A stretch of DNA of 34,462 nucleotides from Pirellulales bacterium (GTDB lineage Bacteria; Planctomycetota; Planctomycetia; Pirellulales; JAICIG01). The translations under genes were made by a program, and so were the position numbers. The notes under the pieces were generated by a model. The model saw nothing but the letters and a program-made list of their open reading frames with translations, was not told the origin of the DNA and did not search any database. The stretch is from the NCBI GenBank assembly GCA_025927475.1, contig JAICLL010000060.1, positions 1-34,462 on the forward strand. Direction: 5' to 3'. Position 1 is the stretch's first letter. Every line of letters starts with the position of its first letter. Shown here piece by piece: positions 15,151-22,982 of the stretch.

Positions 15151-15744
15151 GTGGAAGAATCGCCGACGCCACCTCTGAACAACAGCCCGACCGCGCGACC
15201 AACGGCGGCTCGGCTGCGCATGAGCTCGCTGGCGGCCGGCGTGGCACTGGGCGGTGTGGTGGGGCTGGCGCTGATGGTTTTCCTCGTGATGCGCGCCCGC
15301 CGCGAGGCCCTGCCGCCGCTCACCGCCGAGGCGCTGCAAGCGGCGCATGAACGCTGGCAGCAGCGCGGGCCTGAAGACTATCAAATGAACGTCGTCGTGT
15401 CCGGCAGCCAGACGAGCACCTACCATGTCACCGTCCGCGGCGGTGCGCCGTCCGCCGTGACGCAAGGCGACGAGCTGCCGGTCAAACGCCGCGCCACCTG
15501 GCAATATTGGACGGTCGCTGGGCTGTTGGACGTACTCGATCACGATTTGCGGTTCATTGATGATCCTGGCCGCGGGTTCGGAGCAAGTCCGGGCAGTGCC
15601 GTAATCCTGCGCGCCCGGTTCGATGCCGAATTGGGGTTTCCGGTTGAGTATGAGCGCGTCATCCTAAGCCCTTCGTCGCAGATGCGCTGGACGGTAAAAG
15701 ACTTCCGAACGTTGGAACCCAAAGAAGCGCGCCGCTCGAGGTAG
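15151..15744 (+). CDS. DUF6174-like membrane-anchored protein
   Basis: A protein of up to 197 residues. Near the N-terminus is one hydrophobic helix (LAAGVALGGVVGLALMVFLV) followed by basic residues, so it is probably anchored with the rest outside. The soluble part, EALQAAHERWQQRGPEDYQM then NVVVSGSQTSTYHVTVRGG, FIDDPGRG and DAELGFPVEYERV, resembles DUF6174, a small beta-rich domain of unknown function in which a WxxxxPxDY motif is typical. The start is uncertain: GTG 15151 gives a proline-rich head, ATG 15220 starts just before the helix; neither has a clear ribosome binding site. The stop TAG belongs to the GGTAG head of the following REP1 copy. Confidence 0.72.
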   Translation: MEESPTPPLNNSPTARPTAARLRMSSLAAGVALGGVVGLALMVFLVMRARREALPPLTAEALQAAHERWQQRGPEDYQMNVVVSGSQTSTYHVTVRGGAPSAVTQGDELPVKRRATWQYWTVAGLLDVLDHDLRFIDDPGRGFGASPGSAVILRARFDAELGFPVEYERVILSPSSQMRWTVKDFRTLEPKEARRSR

Positions 15745-15867
15745 CTCCGGGCCTTGTGCCCGGCGGAAAGCGGCTTGCTATACTTCACACGCCTGATAGC
15801 GCTGAATTCCCAGCGATTTGAAAATCGGAGGTTTGCCCAGCAGCCGGCCACAAGGGCCGGGACTACC
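15740..15867. repeat. REP1 inverted pair
   Basis: A plus copy at 15740-15763 with compensated stem changes (GGGCC-TTGT-GCCCGG) and a minus copy at 15844-15867 bracket an 80-base centre that contains TATACT (15779-15784). The pair lies between two genes of the same direction and ends 30 bases before the SDR start. Confidence 0.87.
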
Positions 15868-15896
15868 GGCAATTGGTGGCAGCAGATTGCGATCGA

Positions 15897-16715
15897 ATGA
15901 CTTTTTGGCACAACAAGGTAGCGCTGATCACCGGCGGCTCGAGCGGCCTGGGGCGTGCCATCGCCGAGGCGTTCGCCGCTGCCGGCGCCCGTGTCGTGAT
16001 TGCCGCCCGCGGCGAAGCGGCTCTGAGCGCCGCCGCCGAAGCCATGCGCCGCGACGGGCATGACGTGCTCGACGTGCCGGCTGATATGACACGAGCCGAA
16101 GATGTCGATCGGTTGGTTGCCCGCTGCCTCGAGGCGTACGGGCGGCTCGACGTGCTGGTGAACAACGCCGGCCGCTCGATGCGCCGCGCCGTGGCCGAAA
16201 CCACGCCCGATGAGTTTCGCGAGCTGATGGAGTTGAACTTCTTTGCGCTGGTTGGCATGACGCGGGCCGCCCTGCCGCACCTACTCGCGCACCACGGACA
16301 TGTCGTGAATATCGGGTCGCTGGCCGGCAAATCGGCCGCGCGGTACGTGGGGGCCTATCCGGCCACCAAGTTCGCGGTGACGGCCTATTCTCAGCAACTG
16401 CGGCTGGAGCTTGGCCCCAGCGGCCTGCACGTGCTGTTGGTGTGTCCGGGGCCGATTGCGCGCGATCGCCCGCGCGGCCAAGCAGAGCGTGAGGCCCGCG
16501 GCGACGACCTGAGCGGTTTACCCGACTCTGCCTATCGCCCGGGCGCCGGCGTGCGGGCGCCGGCCTTGCGGCCCGATTGGCTGGCCCGCCAAATCGTGCG
16601 CGCCTGCGAGCGACGGCAGGGCGAATTGATTTATCCACGTTCCGCCCGGCTGGTTTTCGCGTTGATGCAGCTTTCGCCGCGGCTGGCCGACTGGCTGGTG
16701 CGCGTTACCACTTAG
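15897..16715 (+). CDS. Short-chain dehydrogenase/reductase (SDR family)
   Basis: A 272-residue classical SDR. VALITGGSSGLGRAIAEAF holds the TGxxxGxG dinucleotide-binding loop at residues 12-19; LDVLVNNAGRSM gives NNAG at 89-92; VVNIGSLAGKSA supplies the catalytic Ser141; YVGAYPATKFAVTAY gives Tyr154 and Lys158 of the YxxxK motif; VCPGPIARD follows. After strand beta-2 the sequence is AARGE, with Arg suggesting NADPH preference. The C-terminal basic and hydrophobic tail (SARLVFALMQLSPRLADWLV) resembles SDRs that associate with membranes. Substrate unknown. ATG 15897 is the first Met before the nucleotide motif; a longer frame to 15873 starts inside non-conserved sequence. Confidence 0.92.
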   Translation: MTFWHNKVALITGGSSGLGRAIAEAFAAAGARVVIAARGEAALSAAAEAMRRDGHDVLDVPADMTRAEDVDRLVARCLEAYGRLDVLVNNAGRSMRRAVAETTPDEFRELMELNFFALVGMTRAALPHLLAHHGHVVNIGSLAGKSAARYVGAYPATKFAVTAYSQQLRLELGPSGLHVLLVCPGPIARDRPRGQAEREARGDDLSGLPDSAYRPGAGVRAPALRPDWLARQIVRACERRQGELIYPRSARLVFALMQLSPRLADWLVRVTT

Positions 16716-16800
16716 CTCTTCGCGCACATCGCATCAGTCGAGGACGCCACGGCATCCAGGCTTTGCCCCGAGCATCGGCCTCCTGCCGCAGGCTGCCCAG

Positions 16801-16831
16801 AGTTCCGAGAATCGCAAGATTCCGAACTACC
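16801..16831 (-). repeat. REP5-type hairpin with GTAG head
   Basis: Read on the minus strand: GGTAGTTCGGAATC, TTGC, GATTCTCGGAACT. Arms AGTTC/GAACT and GAATC/GATTC pair around a short loop. Single copy here, but of the same design as the other families (GTAG then a palindrome). It sits in the 191-base gap before the DUF11-type gene. Confidence 0.55.
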
Positions 16832-16906
16832 GGCTAAACCCCGCCAAGCCTCGCGGCCGATAAATCGCGATGAAACAGGTAATCTGTCACCGAAGGCGGC
16901 ACGATC

Positions 16907-18985
16907 ATGGCTCGCATTCCTTTGGCTTCCGCATGCACGACGCTGGCCGTCCTGGTCGGTTTACAGACCGCGGCCCTCGCGCAGCACACACACAATCACC
17001 ACACCCATCGCACGACGCTGCTCGATCGAGTCCGCCGCTCGCTGTTGGGTGATGAAGAGCCGACGCCTGCCGCCGCCAAGACGGCCCGCGCGCCCAGTTC
17101 CGCCCGCATGGATGGCGCCAGCAAGCCACGCATGACGCGGCAGTCGGCCGTCAAAGCCCAAGGAAAAGCGAAATCGCCGAGTTCCACCTGGTCGACCTCG
17201 ACGGCCAAGGCCGCCAAGCCCCGGCGGTCGACGGCGACGAGCCGCTCTGCTCAGTCCAGTAATTCCAGCCGTCGGAGCCTGGCGACCGACGCCGATCCCA
17301 CGCCCGCCGAACTGCCCGACACCACCGAAGGCGACTTCGCCATCGAACCGCAGCCGCTGATTGCCGATGGCGATGAAGCCGTCACCGAGACCAGCGATGA
17401 GCCGACCGCGCTGGAATCCGATGGCGAAGAGGCGCCGCGTGTGGCCCGCGCGGAAAAGCGAACCGCTGGCCCGATGCGGCCCGACCCGACGATGCTCTTC
17501 TCGCGCAGTACGCCCTTGGTCACGGTGCGCGGCAGCGGCCCGCGCCGGATGGGCGTCGGCGAAGTGGCTGAATATCGCGTGGTGGTGATGAACGAAGGCA
17601 AGCAACCCGCCAGCGACGTGGCCGTACACGTGAGCCTGCCCGCCGCCATTGAGGTGCAATCGACCAAGGCGACCTCGGGCGCCGTCGAGCCGGCCAGCGA
17701 AGGCGCCCTGCAATGGACGCTGCGCACCTTGGCGCCCGACAACGAAGAAGAATGCGTATTGCGAATTTCTGCCCGCGACAATCGGCCGTTCGATTTCGAC
17801 GTGAAGCTCGACGCCGCTCCGGTGGTGGTTAAGACCACCGTCGAAGTGGAAGAAGCCCAGTTGGCGCTGGCCATCGACGGGCCCAGCCAGGTGCTGGCCG
17901 GCAGCAAAGAAGTATATCGACTCACGGTGAGCAACCTTGGCAATGGGGCCGCCGAGAATGTGGTTGTTCATCTGCTGCCTTTGTCGCCCGGCGAAGGCGA
18001 AGTCTCCAGCCATCGCATCGGCACGGTCGGCGCCGGCGAGAGCAAAGTGGTCGAGATCGAGCTGGCGGCGCGGCAAGGCGGGCAGCTTAACATTCAGGCC
18101 AAGGCCACCGGCGACGGCGACTTGAAAGCCTCGGCCGTCGAAGAGGTGACGGTCCGGCAGCCGGGCCTGCATATCGAAGTCGTCGGCCCGGCGCGGCAAT
18201 ATGCCGGCGCCGCCGCCACCTATCAGGTTCACTTGCGTAATCCGGGCGACGCTCCGGCGCGGCGCGTGAAAGTCACTGCGGAGTTGCCCGAAAAAGCCGA
18301 ATATGTGGCTGCCAGTCACGACGGCAAGTTCGACGCCAAGCACAACCGCGCGGTGTGGAGCGTGGCCAGCTTGGCGCCGGGCGTCGAGCAAATCTTCACG
18401 GTCAAGTGCATCGTGCATGCCGGCGGCGAGAACCGCATCGAAGCCACCGCCCTGGCCGATGGCGACCTGCGGCACTCGAACGTCGCGTTGACCGAGGTGC
18501 TGGCCGTCGCCGATCTGGTGCTCGATGTCTCCGATCCCTCGGGCGCCATCGCCGTGGGCGAAGACGCCCTCTACGAAGTCCGTATTCGCAACCGCGGCGA
18601 CAAAGCCGCCGAAGGCATCGACGTGGTCGCCTTTTTCTCGAAGGGCATCGAGCCGGTCACGGTCGATGGCGGGGCCTTTGCCCTCACGCCCGGCACCGTC
18701 TCGTTCGACACCATTCCCACGCTGGCGCCGGGCAAAGAGCTGGTGTTTAAAGTACACGCCAAGGCCGAGACGTCGGGCACGCACCGCTTCCGCGTCGAGC
18801 TGCAATGCAAATCGGTGAGCACCAAGCTGACGCAAGAAGAGACCACGCTGTTCTACGGCGACGAAGTCACGCCGGAGGTCCATGCCGAAGCCCCGACGCC
18901 CGAAGAAGCTCCACAGGCGGCTCAGGCGCCGGCGATTCGCGCCCCGCGCTTGGCCACACCGCGGCAGGGCACTGAGTTGCGATAG
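16907..18985 (+). CDS. Exported protein with DUF11/CARDB-like repeats
   Basis: A 692-residue protein with a signal peptide (ACTTLAVLVGLQTAALAQ, cleavage near residue 25) followed by a His-rich start (HTHNHHTHRTT), a low-complexity Ala/Ser/Lys region to about 150, and an acidic linker. From about 200 to 660 come roughly four immunoglobulin-like repeats of the COG1361/DUF11 kind, each with a G-E-x-A/x-Y-x-V-x-V-x-N-x-G-x-x-x-A pattern (VGEVAEYRVVVMNEGKQPAS, SKEVYRLTVSNLGNGAAENV, AAATYQVHLRNPGDAPARR, EDALYEVRIRNRGDKAAEGI). Such proteins are surface or cell-wall structural components. GAAGG lies about 10 bases before ATG 16907. A heptamer array follows the TAG stop at once. A long antisense frame across this gene is an artefact of its codon use. 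Confidence 0.85.
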   Translation: MARIPLASACTTLAVLVGLQTAALAQHTHNHHTHRTTLLDRVRRSLLGDEEPTPAAAKTARAPSSARMDGASKPRMTRQSAVKAQGKAKSPSSTWSTSTAKAAKPRRSTATSRSAQSSNSSRRSLATDADPTPAELPDTTEGDFAIEPQPLIADGDEAVTETSDEPTALESDGEEAPRVARAEKRTAGPMRPDPTMLFSRSTPLVTVRGSGPRRMGVGEVAEYRVVVMNEGKQPASDVAVHVSLPAAIEVQSTKATSGAVEPASEGALQWTLRTLAPDNEEECVLRISARDNRPFDFDVKLDAAPVVVKTTVEVEEAQLALAIDGPSQVLAGSKEVYRLTVSNLGNGAAENVVVHLLPLSPGEGEVSSHRIGTVGAGESKVVEIELAARQGGQLNIQAKATGDGDLKASAVEEVTVRQPGLHIEVVGPARQYAGAAATYQVHLRNPGDAPARRVKVTAELPEKAEYVAASHDGKFDAKHNRAVWSVASLAPGVEQIFTVKCIVHAGGENRIEATALADGDLRHSNVALTEVLAVADLVLDVSDPSGAIAVGEDALYEVRIRNRGDKAAEGIDVVAFFSKGIEPVTVDGGAFALTPGTVSFDTIPTLAPGKELVFKVHAKAETSGTHRFRVELQCKSVSTKLTQEETTLFYGDEVTPEVHAEAPTPEEAPQAAQAPAIRAPRLATPRQGTELR

Positions 18986-19020
18986 TGGTGAGTGGTGAGT
19001 GGTGAGTGGTGAGTGGTGAG
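18986..19020 (+). repeat. Heptamer array TGAGTGG right after a stop codon
   Basis: Starting at the base after the TAG stop: TGG, then four exact TGAGTGG units (18989-19016) and TGAG. TGA falls in all three frames. The G-rich strand is the coding strand of the gene just ended. Confidence 0.93.
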
Positions 19021-19023
19021 GCC

Positions 19024-19126
19024 GTAGGGTGGGCCGAGCGCAGCGAGTCCCACCATCCGGCGTTGACTCGGCGCGGCAACGATGATGCGGCAAACGGTGG
19101 GACTCGCTGCGCTCGGCCCACCCTAC
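19024..19126. repeat. REP2 inverted pair
   Basis: A plus consensus copy (19024-19054) and a minus consensus copy (19096-19126), heads outward, with a 41-base centre. They could form one large hairpin between the two convergent genes. This gap also holds a heptamer array on each side. Confidence 0.93.
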
Positions 19127-19211
19127 ACCGCTTTGTCGCCGCTACTGGGTCATCGCTGGCCGATGCCGCGTGATGCCATTGCACACCAAACTCGGCCAGC
19201 TTCTGCCCCAG

Positions 19212-19257
19212 GCACTAGCCACTAGCCACTAGCCACTAGCTACGAGCCACCAGCCAC
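19212..19257 (-). repeat. Heptamer array GTGGCTA right after the HD-GYP stop codon
   Basis: On the minus strand, two bases after the TGA stop: GTGGCTG, GTGGCTC, GTAGCTA, then three exact GTGGCTA units and GTGC. TAG occurs at the unit joins and so recurs in different frames. A different 7-base unit from the TGAGTGG arrays, but the same period, position and strand logic. Confidence 0.9.
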
Positions 19258-19259
19258 GA

Positions 19260-20501
19260 TCAGTGGACTTCCAGTGGCATGGCGTCGTCGATCGCTTCAA
19301 CCTGCAGGGGCGGCGCGGCGACCGCTTCCGATAACCGCTGAAACGGCTGCACCTCGACCTCGCCAACTCGGGCAATCTCCACCTCGGGATAAAGCCCCAG
19401 GTCGATCTCGCGCAGCGACGGATCGGCGAAGCGCTCGCCCGTGGGGGACCGCAGACACTGCACCTTCGGGCGGAATGGCCGCCGCGCGTTGAAATCGACC
19501 ACCACCGCTTTGGCCCCGTCGCTGAGTTGGACGATCTGGCCGATCGGAAACGGCGGAATGACTTCGTAAAACGCTCGTTCGATCACCGGATCGAACGCCC
19601 CCTGATACATCGTGCGCAGCTCATACAGCGCCTGCACCGGCAGTTTGGCGTCGCAGTAGCAACGCTTGGTGGTGGCGGCGTCGTACATGTCGGCGATGGT
19701 GGCGATCCGCGCAAAAACCGGAATCTGCCTGCCGGCCAGCGGGGCCATCTTGTCGCCGGTTCGCGCGTCGACGCGCTCCGGGTATCCCTGGCCGTCGTAA
19801 CGCTGATGATGATTCAACACCACCTGCGCCGCGGCGGGCGGCGCCTGACCACGCAGCATCTCGAACCCCAACCGCGGGTGCTGCCGCATCACGTCCATCT
19901 CGTGCTCGGTCAGCCGACCCGGCTTGTGCAAAATCTCCGTCGGAATTCGCATCTTGCCAACGTCGTGCAAGAGCGAACCGAGGCCGAGCAACTGCAGGTC
20001 TTTCGCTTCTCGGGCGGTCTTCCACGAGCGCTCGGCGATCAGGTATCGCTCGAGCTTCATGCCCACCAGCAGCGACAGATAGCAGACGTTCGTCGAGTGC
20101 GACATCAGGTAATTGTCGAAAGCGTCGAGCTTTTCGAGCATCACGTTGCCGCAGCGCTGACCTTTGAGAAACGAAAACAGGTCGCCGATGGCGGTCTGAA
20201 AGCGGCCGATGTCAAGCTCCGCCGCCTGCCCGCTGAGCATCGCCTCGAAATTGCGGCGCACGTGAACGTAGACCTCGCGTTGCTGTTCGCTCAGCCCTTC
20301 GTCGATCAGCCCTTCGACAAACTCCAGGCTGCGGCAGCGGACCCACACCTCGTAGACGCCCAGTTCGAGCAGCCGCGGAACCAAATCGACCGGCACCTCG
20401 CGATCGCGCTGCAGCAAATAGCGGCGCGGGTCGTTGGGCGAGGGAATGGGCCTGGCCAGCACCATTCCCGGTTCGATCTTGTGAACGGGCACTCGCAGCA
20501 T
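19260..20501 (-). CDS. HD-GYP domain protein, probable cyclic di-GMP phosphodiesterase
   Basis: A 413-residue protein. The N-terminal third (VPVHKIEPGMVLARPI...) is the beta-rich lead-in common to HD-GYP proteins. The metal-binding HD pair is in LLHDVGKMRIP (about residues 179-180), followed by HPRLGFEML, then NHHQRYDGQGYPERV at about 230-243 and IATIADMYDAATTKRCY. The GYP motif is intact; in the usual HHExxDGxGYP the Glu is Gln here. HD-GYP enzymes hydrolyse cyclic di-GMP to GMP or pGpG and control motility. A C-terminal part of about 90 residues (QIVQLSDGAKAVVVDFN) follows. ATG 20501 is chosen; the longer frame reads through a REP1 repeat. A flagellar cluster and a PilZ gene in this window are possible partners. 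Confidence 0.9.
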   Translation of the reverse strand: MLRVPVHKIEPGMVLARPIPSPNDPRRYLLQRDREVPVDLVPRLLELGVYEVWVRCRSLEFVEGLIDEGLSEQQREVYVHVRRNFEAMLSGQAAELDIGRFQTAIGDLFSFLKGQRCGNVMLEKLDAFDNYLMSHSTNVCYLSLLVGMKLERYLIAERSWKTAREAKDLQLLGLGSLLHDVGKMRIPTEILHKPGRLTEHEMDVMRQHPRLGFEMLRGQAPPAAAQVVLNHHQRYDGQGYPERVDARTGDKMAPLAGRQIPVFARIATIADMYDAATTKRCYCDAKLPVQALYELRTMYQGAFDPVIERAFYEVIPPFPIGQIVQLSDGAKAVVVDFNARRPFRPKVQCLRSPTGERFADPSLREIDLGLYPEVEIARVGEVEVQPFQRLSEAVAAPPLQVEAIDDAMPLEVH

Positions 20502-20512
20502 GCGATCTTCTC

Positions 20513-20586
20513 GGTAGCTCCCGGCCTGGTGCCGGGCGGTTACCAGGTTGTTTTTCGATTGCGGCGCCGGCCACAAGAGCCCCGGG
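20513..20586. repeat. REP1 degenerate inverted pair
   Basis: A plus copy (20513-20536, GGTAGCTCCCGGCC-TGGT-GCCGGG) and a degenerate minus copy (20567-20586, lacking the CTACC end) lie just upstream of the HD-GYP start, within 15 bases of its ATG. They probably fall in its leader. Confidence 0.75.
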
Positions 20587-20667
20587 CGCCGCTGTGGCAA
20601 GACGCGATTCAACGCAATTCGCCGGCTCTAAAAAATAGGACGCCAAAACCGATCCGACGATACGGAG

Positions 20668-21273
20668 CTATGATTCCCTTCCTCCGCCCTTCAACCGCTC
20701 ATAATCGTCGGGCGTGTCGAGATCGGCGAAAGCCGCAACGTCGTCACAATCGATTTCTCTCGGCCCTGCCACCGCCACCAGGGCGTTGATCCCCGCGTCC
20801 TCCGCCAGCCTGTCGACCTCCGACGCCAGTGGCCAGGGGAAAAGCACGGGATGCCCGCGATGAGCGCCAGCTCGCGGAACCAGCACGCGCGGATCTGCCG
20901 GATCATGCGCCCCCAGCACCTGATCAATCAGCCGGGCGCTCAACCGCGGCATGTCGGCCGGCGCCAGCAGCCAGACGTCACTCGGTCGGGGGCGGTAGTT
21001 TGCCGCGGCATACGCCAGTCCGGCCGCGACCGAGGCCTTCATGTCGGCCGGCGGCGGATCGACAACAGCGACGTCAACCCCAGCGGCGCGGCACCGCGCG
21101 ATCAGCTCGTCGTCGCCAGGGTGTACGGTCACAATCACCGCCGACACGCGGCTGGCCTTCCATACGGTCAACACGTGCTCGATGATGGTCGCCTCGCCCC
21201 AAGGCAGCAAAAGCTTCGGCTGCCCCATCCGTTGACTACGTCCGGCGGCGGGAATAATTGCAAAGCTGCGCAT
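20668..21273 (-). CDS. mocA: MocA/MobA-like molybdopterin nucleotidyltransferase
   Basis: A 201-residue nucleotidyltransferase. The start RSFAIIPAAGRSQRMGQPKL is the classic nucleotide-binding loop (AAGxSxRMGxPK) of MocA and MobA enzymes, which attach CMP or GMP to molybdopterin. VWLLAPADMPRLSARLIDQV holds the acidic metal-binding D-M-P, and GHPVLFPWPLASEV the GxP motif, with DIDTPxDY-like FADLDTPDDYERL at the end, typical of MocA. The frame is open up to 21378, but those extra residues translate a REP4 repeat; ATG 21273 is preferred. It follows xdhC on the same strand at 85 bases, so the pair probably matures a molybdenum hydroxylase encoded elsewhere. MocA rather than MobA is inferred from the XdhC neighbour. 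Confidence 0.85.
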   Translation of the reverse strand: MRSFAIIPAAGRSQRMGQPKLLLPWGEATIIEHVLTVWKASRVSAVIVTVHPGDDELIARCRAAGVDVAVVDPPPADMKASVAAGLAYAAANYRPRPSDVWLLAPADMPRLSARLIDQVLGAHDPADPRVLVPRAGAHRGHPVLFPWPLASEVDRLAEDAGINALVAVAGPREIDCDDVAAFADLDTPDDYERLKGGGRES

Positions 21274-21350
21274 CAGCCACCAGGTTTTAGGTTGCGGCGA
21301 GCGCCATCGCAGGATGACCTTTCTTAGGTCGTCCACGGCGGATGCGGACG

Positions 21351-21376
21351 CCCCCTCGCTAACGCGTCGGGCTACC
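21351..21376 (-). repeat. REP4 repeat at the end of xdhC
   Basis: On the minus strand GGTAGCCCGACGCG then TTAGCGAGGGGG. It begins with GTAG and its GCGTTAG supplies the last codon and stop of xdhC. Related cores lie at 8153-8169 and 33956-33977. Confidence 0.75.
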
Positions 21377-22450
21377 ATGCTCCATGCAATCGCTGCGCGC
21401 TCGGCCCGGAACTTCGCCGCGATTACGATGCGCGATCAACTCGGCCAGGATGCTGATGGCGATCTCGGGCACCGTCTGCGAGCCGATATCGATACCCAAC
21501 GGCGCATACACCCGAGCCAGGCTTTCGGCCGAAACACCCTCGGCTTCTAAATCGTCGAAGATGAGTTTGATTTTGCGGCGGCTGCCGATCAGGCCCACAT
21601 AGCGGGCGCCGCGATCGATCAGGTGATACAGCGCCTCTTCGTCATGCCCGTGGCCGCGCGTGACGATGATGGCGTAGGTGTCGGGCGTAACTTCCAGCTC
21701 TTGCAACGTCGAGCCAATCGGACCGCAAATCAGCCGTTCGGCCCGCGGAAATCGCTCGCGGCTGACGTATTCGGCGCGGTCGTCAATCGCCCAGACCTCG
21801 AAATCGACTTCCGCCGCCAGCTTGCCCACCGCCTGCCCGATGTGTCCGCCGCCGACGATCACCAGCCGGCAGCGCGGCAGCGAAGGCAGATAGGCTACGC
21901 CGCGTACGGCGGCAGGCCTGGGGCGATCGGCCAACGAGGGCAATTGCTCGACGATGCGCGGCGGCAACTCGTCATCAGCCGACAGGCAGCGCGCGGCCAA
22001 GTGGCCTCGCCGATCGAACAGGTAACACGCCGGCGCCGGCAGCCCGCTTTGCTCGCCATCGAAGACAACCGCCTCTTGGCAGCCGGCGCCCGTTTCGATC
22101 AGTTCGGCATAGCGGGCAAAGTAGGTAGTATCGGTGTGACCTTCGAGCGGCTGCACCAGAATGCGCATCCGCCCGCCGCAGATCAGCCCGTCGTCCCAGC
22201 CATAATCGCCGTCGAGATGAAACGAGAGCACTTCGGCCTTGGCGCCGGGCAGCACGGCCAGCGCGCGGCGTTTGACTTCGGCCTCGACGCAGCCGCCGCC
22301 CAGCGTGCCGGCCTGCGAACCGTCGGCGAACACCAGCATGCCCGCCCCGGCTTTTTGCGGCGTTGAGCCGCGCGTCTCGACCAATCGGCAGTAAACCATC
22401 GGCCTGCCGGCGGCCGTCGCCTCCAGAAGTTTTTGCAGCAACTCGCGCAT
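21359..22450 (-). CDS. xdhC: XdhC/CoxI-family molybdenum hydroxylase accessory protein
   Basis: A 363-residue protein. The N-terminal XdhC/CoxI domain shows VYCRLVETRGSTPQKAGAGM and DGSQAGTLGGGCVEAEV; the C-terminal Rossmann-like XdhC-C domain shows LVIVGGGHIGQAVGKLAAEV, FEVWAIDDR, IIVTRGHGHDEEAL and GLIGSRRKIKLIFDDL. XdhC proteins bind molybdenum cofactor, protect it during sulfuration and deliver it to xanthine dehydrogenase-like enzymes. ATG 22450 starts the family match; a TTG at 22462 is an alternative. The C-terminus ends with SPTR encoded by a REP4 repeat, which also provides the TAG stop, so the native tail may have been replaced. mocA follows downstream. No molybdenum hydroxylase gene is in the window. 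Confidence 0.9.
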   Translation of the reverse strand: MRELLQKLLEATAAGRPMVYCRLVETRGSTPQKAGAGMLVFADGSQAGTLGGGCVEAEVKRRALAVLPGAKAEVLSFHLDGDYGWDDGLICGGRMRILVQPLEGHTDTTYFARYAELIETGAGCQEAVVFDGEQSGLPAPACYLFDRRGHLAARCLSADDELPPRIVEQLPSLADRPRPAAVRGVAYLPSLPRCRLVIVGGGHIGQAVGKLAAEVDFEVWAIDDRAEYVSRERFPRAERLICGPIGSTLQELEVTPDTYAIIVTRGHGHDEEALYHLIDRGARYVGLIGSRRKIKLIFDDLEAEGVSAESLARVYAPLGIDIGSQTVPEIAISILAELIAHRNRGEVPGRARSDCMEHGSPTR

Positions 22451-22613
22451 AACAGCCAACAATTGAATGAATCACGCTCACGTTCGTAGATGGCGTCCAG
22501 GCCGTCTGCTTGAACGGGACGGCCTGGAAAGCCATCCTGCGTGCCGTCCGTCAGCTTACTCAGCCGCGTTCTCGGCGGCAAATGGCCAAACAAGGCCAAA
22601 CACAACCGGCAAT

Positions 22614-22868
22614 GTGATCAGCCCCCGCTGCATCGAACTGCTCGATCCGGCGATGGTCGAAGTTTTTCGGGCAAAAACCCCGGCCGAGCGGGTGGCGATG
22701 GCCTGCGAATCCAACCGTATCGCGAGACTACTTCTCCGGTCTCACTTGAGCTCGTCGCGGCCCGATTGGAGCGCTGACCAGGTCGCGCGGGAAATCGCGG
22801 GACGAATGTTACATGGAGCCAATCGGCCAATTCCGCGCGTCGCCCGGCAAGTCTCGCCGGGCCAATAG
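22614..22868 (+). CDS. Small conserved hypothetical protein
   Basis: An 84-residue protein. The core ELLDPAMVEVFRAKTPAERV, AMACESNRIARLLLRSHL and RPDWSADQVAREIAGRMLHG has the layout of a family of short proteins common in planctomycetes and cyanobacteria (roughly: L-x-P-x-x-x-x-x-x-R-x-K-T-P-A-E-R ... H-P-D-W-x-x-x-x-V-x-x-E-V/I-x-x-R-M-x-H-G). Their role is unknown to me. The frame is open from 22467, but similarity starts only near GTG 22614, which is chosen as a likely start; the true one could be an internal ATG. It is divergent from xdhC and ends 115 bases before the sigma-54 site of the flagellar cluster. Confidence 0.6.
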   Translation: MISPRCIELLDPAMVEVFRAKTPAERVAMACESNRIARLLLRSHLSSSRPDWSADQVAREIAGRMLHGANRPIPRVARQVSPGQ

Positions 22869-22982
22869 TGCCTAGCCGCCAAGTGCCGCACCGCCCTGGC
22901 AGCCAGTCTGTCGCGCGCAACTCTTTGACCGAGCAACACGTTGCACCGCGTATCGCTCATCGCGGCGCGGCTGCGGCTCGTC

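Noticed and set aside
16888..16910. GCGGCACGATCATGGCT near the DUF11 gene start as a sigma-54 site
   Set aside because: GG-N10-GC spacing fits, but TTGC is replaced by TGGC and the site overlaps the start codon, so it cannot drive that gene.
16961..19093. A 710-residue open frame on the minus strand opposite the DUF11-type gene
   Set aside because: It is an antisense shadow: the plus-strand gene has a signal peptide and clear domain repeats, whereas the minus frame is rich in His, Arg and Gly with no domain. GC-rich codon bias keeps the opposite frame open.
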